This document shows positions 6,720 through 7,342 of a stretch of DNA of 7,342 bases, in pieces. Position 1 is the stretch's first letter. Each line of letters begins with the position of its first letter. The position numbers and the translations under genes are program-made. Below the pieces are notes generated by a model. That model saw only the letters and a list, made by a program, of their open reading frames with translations, had not been told where the DNA came from and did not search any database. The DNA is from Atribacteria bacterium SCGC AAA255-G05 (lineage in GTDB: Bacteria; Atribacterota; Phoenicimicrobiia; Phoenicimicrobiales; Phoenicimicrobiaceae). The stretch is taken from contig ASPA01000073.1 of assembly GCA_000405605.1 (NCBI GenBank), positions 1-7,342 of the forward strand, given 5' to 3'.

Positions 6720-6944
6720 ATGGGTAATAGGTGTCGGTGGTATGATCAAACTTCCGGAATGAAGAGAGCTTATGATAAAGGTTTATTAGATAAGAAATGG
6801 ATTGAGGATTACTGTTGGAATGGTGGGAATGGTTGTATCAGAAAGAAAAAGTTTGAAGAAGAGGGCTATGTATCTCCTGATTATGTACTTCCCGATGGTA
6901 CTATTGATAAGAAGTTAAAAGAAATAATTGAGAGCATAGGATAA
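6720..6944 (+). CDS. small hypothetical protein with three cysteines
   Basis: A 74-residue protein that I do not recognise. Two parts are visible. The N-terminal part is aromatic and Cys-bearing: CRWYD (5-9), a basic helix-like stretch GMKRAYDKGLL (13-23), then DYCWNGGNGCIRKK (30-43). Cys5, Cys32 and Cys39 could hold a metal or an iron-sulfur cluster, but three is one short of the usual four. The C-terminal part, EEEGYVSPDYVLPDGTIDKKL (47-66), reads like a conserved ordered segment. There is no signal peptide or membrane span, so it is probably cytoplasmic. The ribosome site is AAAGG, ten bases before ATG 6720. Codon use resembles the neighbouring genes, which supports a real gene. It lies alone, with its own possible promoters upstream and the cysteine synthase promoter just after it. 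Confidence 0.72.
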   Translation: MGNRCRWYDQTSGMKRAYDKGLLDKKWIEDYCWNGGNGCIRKKKFEEEGYVSPDYVLPDGTIDKKLKEIIESIG

Positions 6945-6953
6945 TTATTTTTA

Positions 6954-6982
6954 TTGCAAGTCCTGACTAATCTTGTTATAAT
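6954..6982 (+). promoter_or_regulatory. sigma70-type promoter for the cysteine synthase gene
   Basis: TTGCAA (6954-6959) and a perfect TATAAT (6977-6982) are separated by 17 bases. Transcription should start near 6989, giving a leader of about 50 bases to ATG 7040. It starts ten bases after the end of the small Cys protein gene, so cysteine synthase can be expressed independently. Confidence 0.7.
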
Positions 6983-6995
6983 TCTTAATTAAGAA
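6982..6995. promoter_or_regulatory. 14-base perfect palindrome at the predicted start of transcription
   Basis: TTCTTAATTAAGAA reads the same on both strands. It begins on the last base of the -10 box and covers the predicted start site, where a dimeric repressor would block transcription. No regulator gene is in the window and the motif matches no operator I know. AT-rich palindromes can arise by chance. Confidence 0.35.
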
Positions 6996-7039
6996 ATTAT
7001 TTTAAAAATATTTGTAAGATGCTTAAGGAGGCTTGTTTT

Positions 7040-7258
7040 ATGCTGGTAAATTCTGTTCTGGATGCAATAGGAAAGATCCCTTTAATTCAATTAAAAAAGA
7101 TGTCTTCGGGAAATGTATTTGTTAAAGCTGAACACTTGAATCCCGGAGGAAGTATTAAAGATAGAGTAGCCAAACACATCATTGAAATGGCGGAAAAAGA
7201 AGGAAAGCTTAAACCGGGTATAACCATTATTGAGGCAACTTCCGGGAATACCGGCTGA
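7040..7258 (+). CDS. cysteine synthase (O-acetylserine sulfhydrylase), N-terminal fragment
   Basis: Fold-type II PLP enzyme that makes L-cysteine from O-acetylserine and sulfide. ATG 7040 has AAGGAGG eight bases upstream; an in-frame ATG at 7019 lies before that site and is unlikely. The fragment shows IGKIPLIQL (10-18), HLNPGGSIKDRVA (32-44) with the predicted PLP Lys40, and EATSGNTG (65-72), the substrate-binding loop. Family members have about 300 residues, so only the first quarter is present. The true coding sequence stops at about 7255. The TGA at 7256-7258 comes from the inverted mscS copy, not from a natural end. CysK and CysM cannot be told apart from this part. The gene is probably intact in the real genome. 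Confidence 0.88.
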   Translation: MLVNSVLDAIGKIPLIQLKKMSSGNVFVKAEHLNPGGSIKDRVAKHIIEMAEKEGKLKPGITIIEATSGNTG

Positions 7259-7342
7259 CAATAAACCCAGGTAAGTAGCTATAGACTGAAAACCGCTAAA
7301 CCATACACGTCCTACAAAAAATATGCCTAAAACAATAAGCAT
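7248..7342 (-). repeat. 95-base exact inverted copy of an mscS internal segment (probable chimeric end)
   Basis: The reverse complement of these 95 bases equals 3595-3689 without a mismatch, and identity stops abruptly at 7248. The eight bases at the join (ATACCGGC, 7248-7255) also fit the expected cysteine synthase sequence, so the switch happened at a short shared stretch. The copy runs to the very end of the window. Most likely an amplification chimera or the terminal overlap of an assembly graph, not a real duplication. Confidence 0.92.

Noticed and set aside
7019..7039. Earlier ATG start for cysteine synthase
   Set aside because: The AAGGAGG site at 7025-7031 lies downstream of this ATG and is correctly spaced for ATG 7040.
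7091..7342. Minus-strand ORF that looks like an MscS pore fragment fused to new sequence
   Set aside because: Its first part is the inverted copy of the mscS segment and the rest is antisense to cysteine synthase. It is created by the chimeric join, not a gene.

Overview
This window looks like one complete small contig from an uncultured, low-GC, probably anaerobic bacterium. The DNA is AT-rich, Shine-Dalgarno sites are purine-rich, and sigma70-type promoters are easy to read. The mix of a class-2 tryptophan synthase beta gene (trpB2), a DUF3795 protein, LapA, CorA and a GGGGTCAGGTCTT-type palindrome resembles Atribacterota-like or other candidate-phylum genomes. That placement is a guess; no marker gene fixes it. 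The last 95 bases are an exact inverted copy of part of the mscS gene, so the right end is most likely a chimeric or assembly-graph artefact. Such joins are typical of whole-genome-amplified single cells.

Layout: 1-166 is a leader with a short tandem repeat, a small hairpin and a 23-codon ORF. 167-1525 is trpB2. 1545-1631 is an 87-base element with perfect 31-base inverted arms, probably a REP/MITE-like sequence. 1824-2777 is an exported CsgG/FlgT-like gene interrupted by an in-frame TAG at codon 47. It is followed closely on the same strand by a Cys-rich DUF3795 protein (2826-3401), an MscS-family channel (3409-4356), a LapA-domain membrane protein (4377-4694) and a CorA metal channel (4776-5840). 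5894-6298 on the minus strand is a pyridoxamine-phosphate-oxidase-like split-barrel protein with its own clear promoter. 6720-6944 is an unrecognised small protein with three Cys. 7040-7255 is the start of a cysteine synthase gene, cut off by the artefactual join.

Function: the central block is an envelope and ion-homeostasis cluster. It holds an exported envelope protein, an osmotic release valve, a LapA envelope protein and a divalent-metal channel, with gaps of 7, 20 and 81 bases across the last three junctions. The two ends carry amino-acid genes, both fold-type II PLP enzymes (tryptophan from indole plus serine; cysteine from O-acetylserine), but nothing shows that they are co-regulated. 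I found no CRISPR array, tRNA, rRNA, defence system or clearly new multi-gene system. The points most worth checking are the chimeric end, the amber codon, the palindromic element and the small Cys protein.
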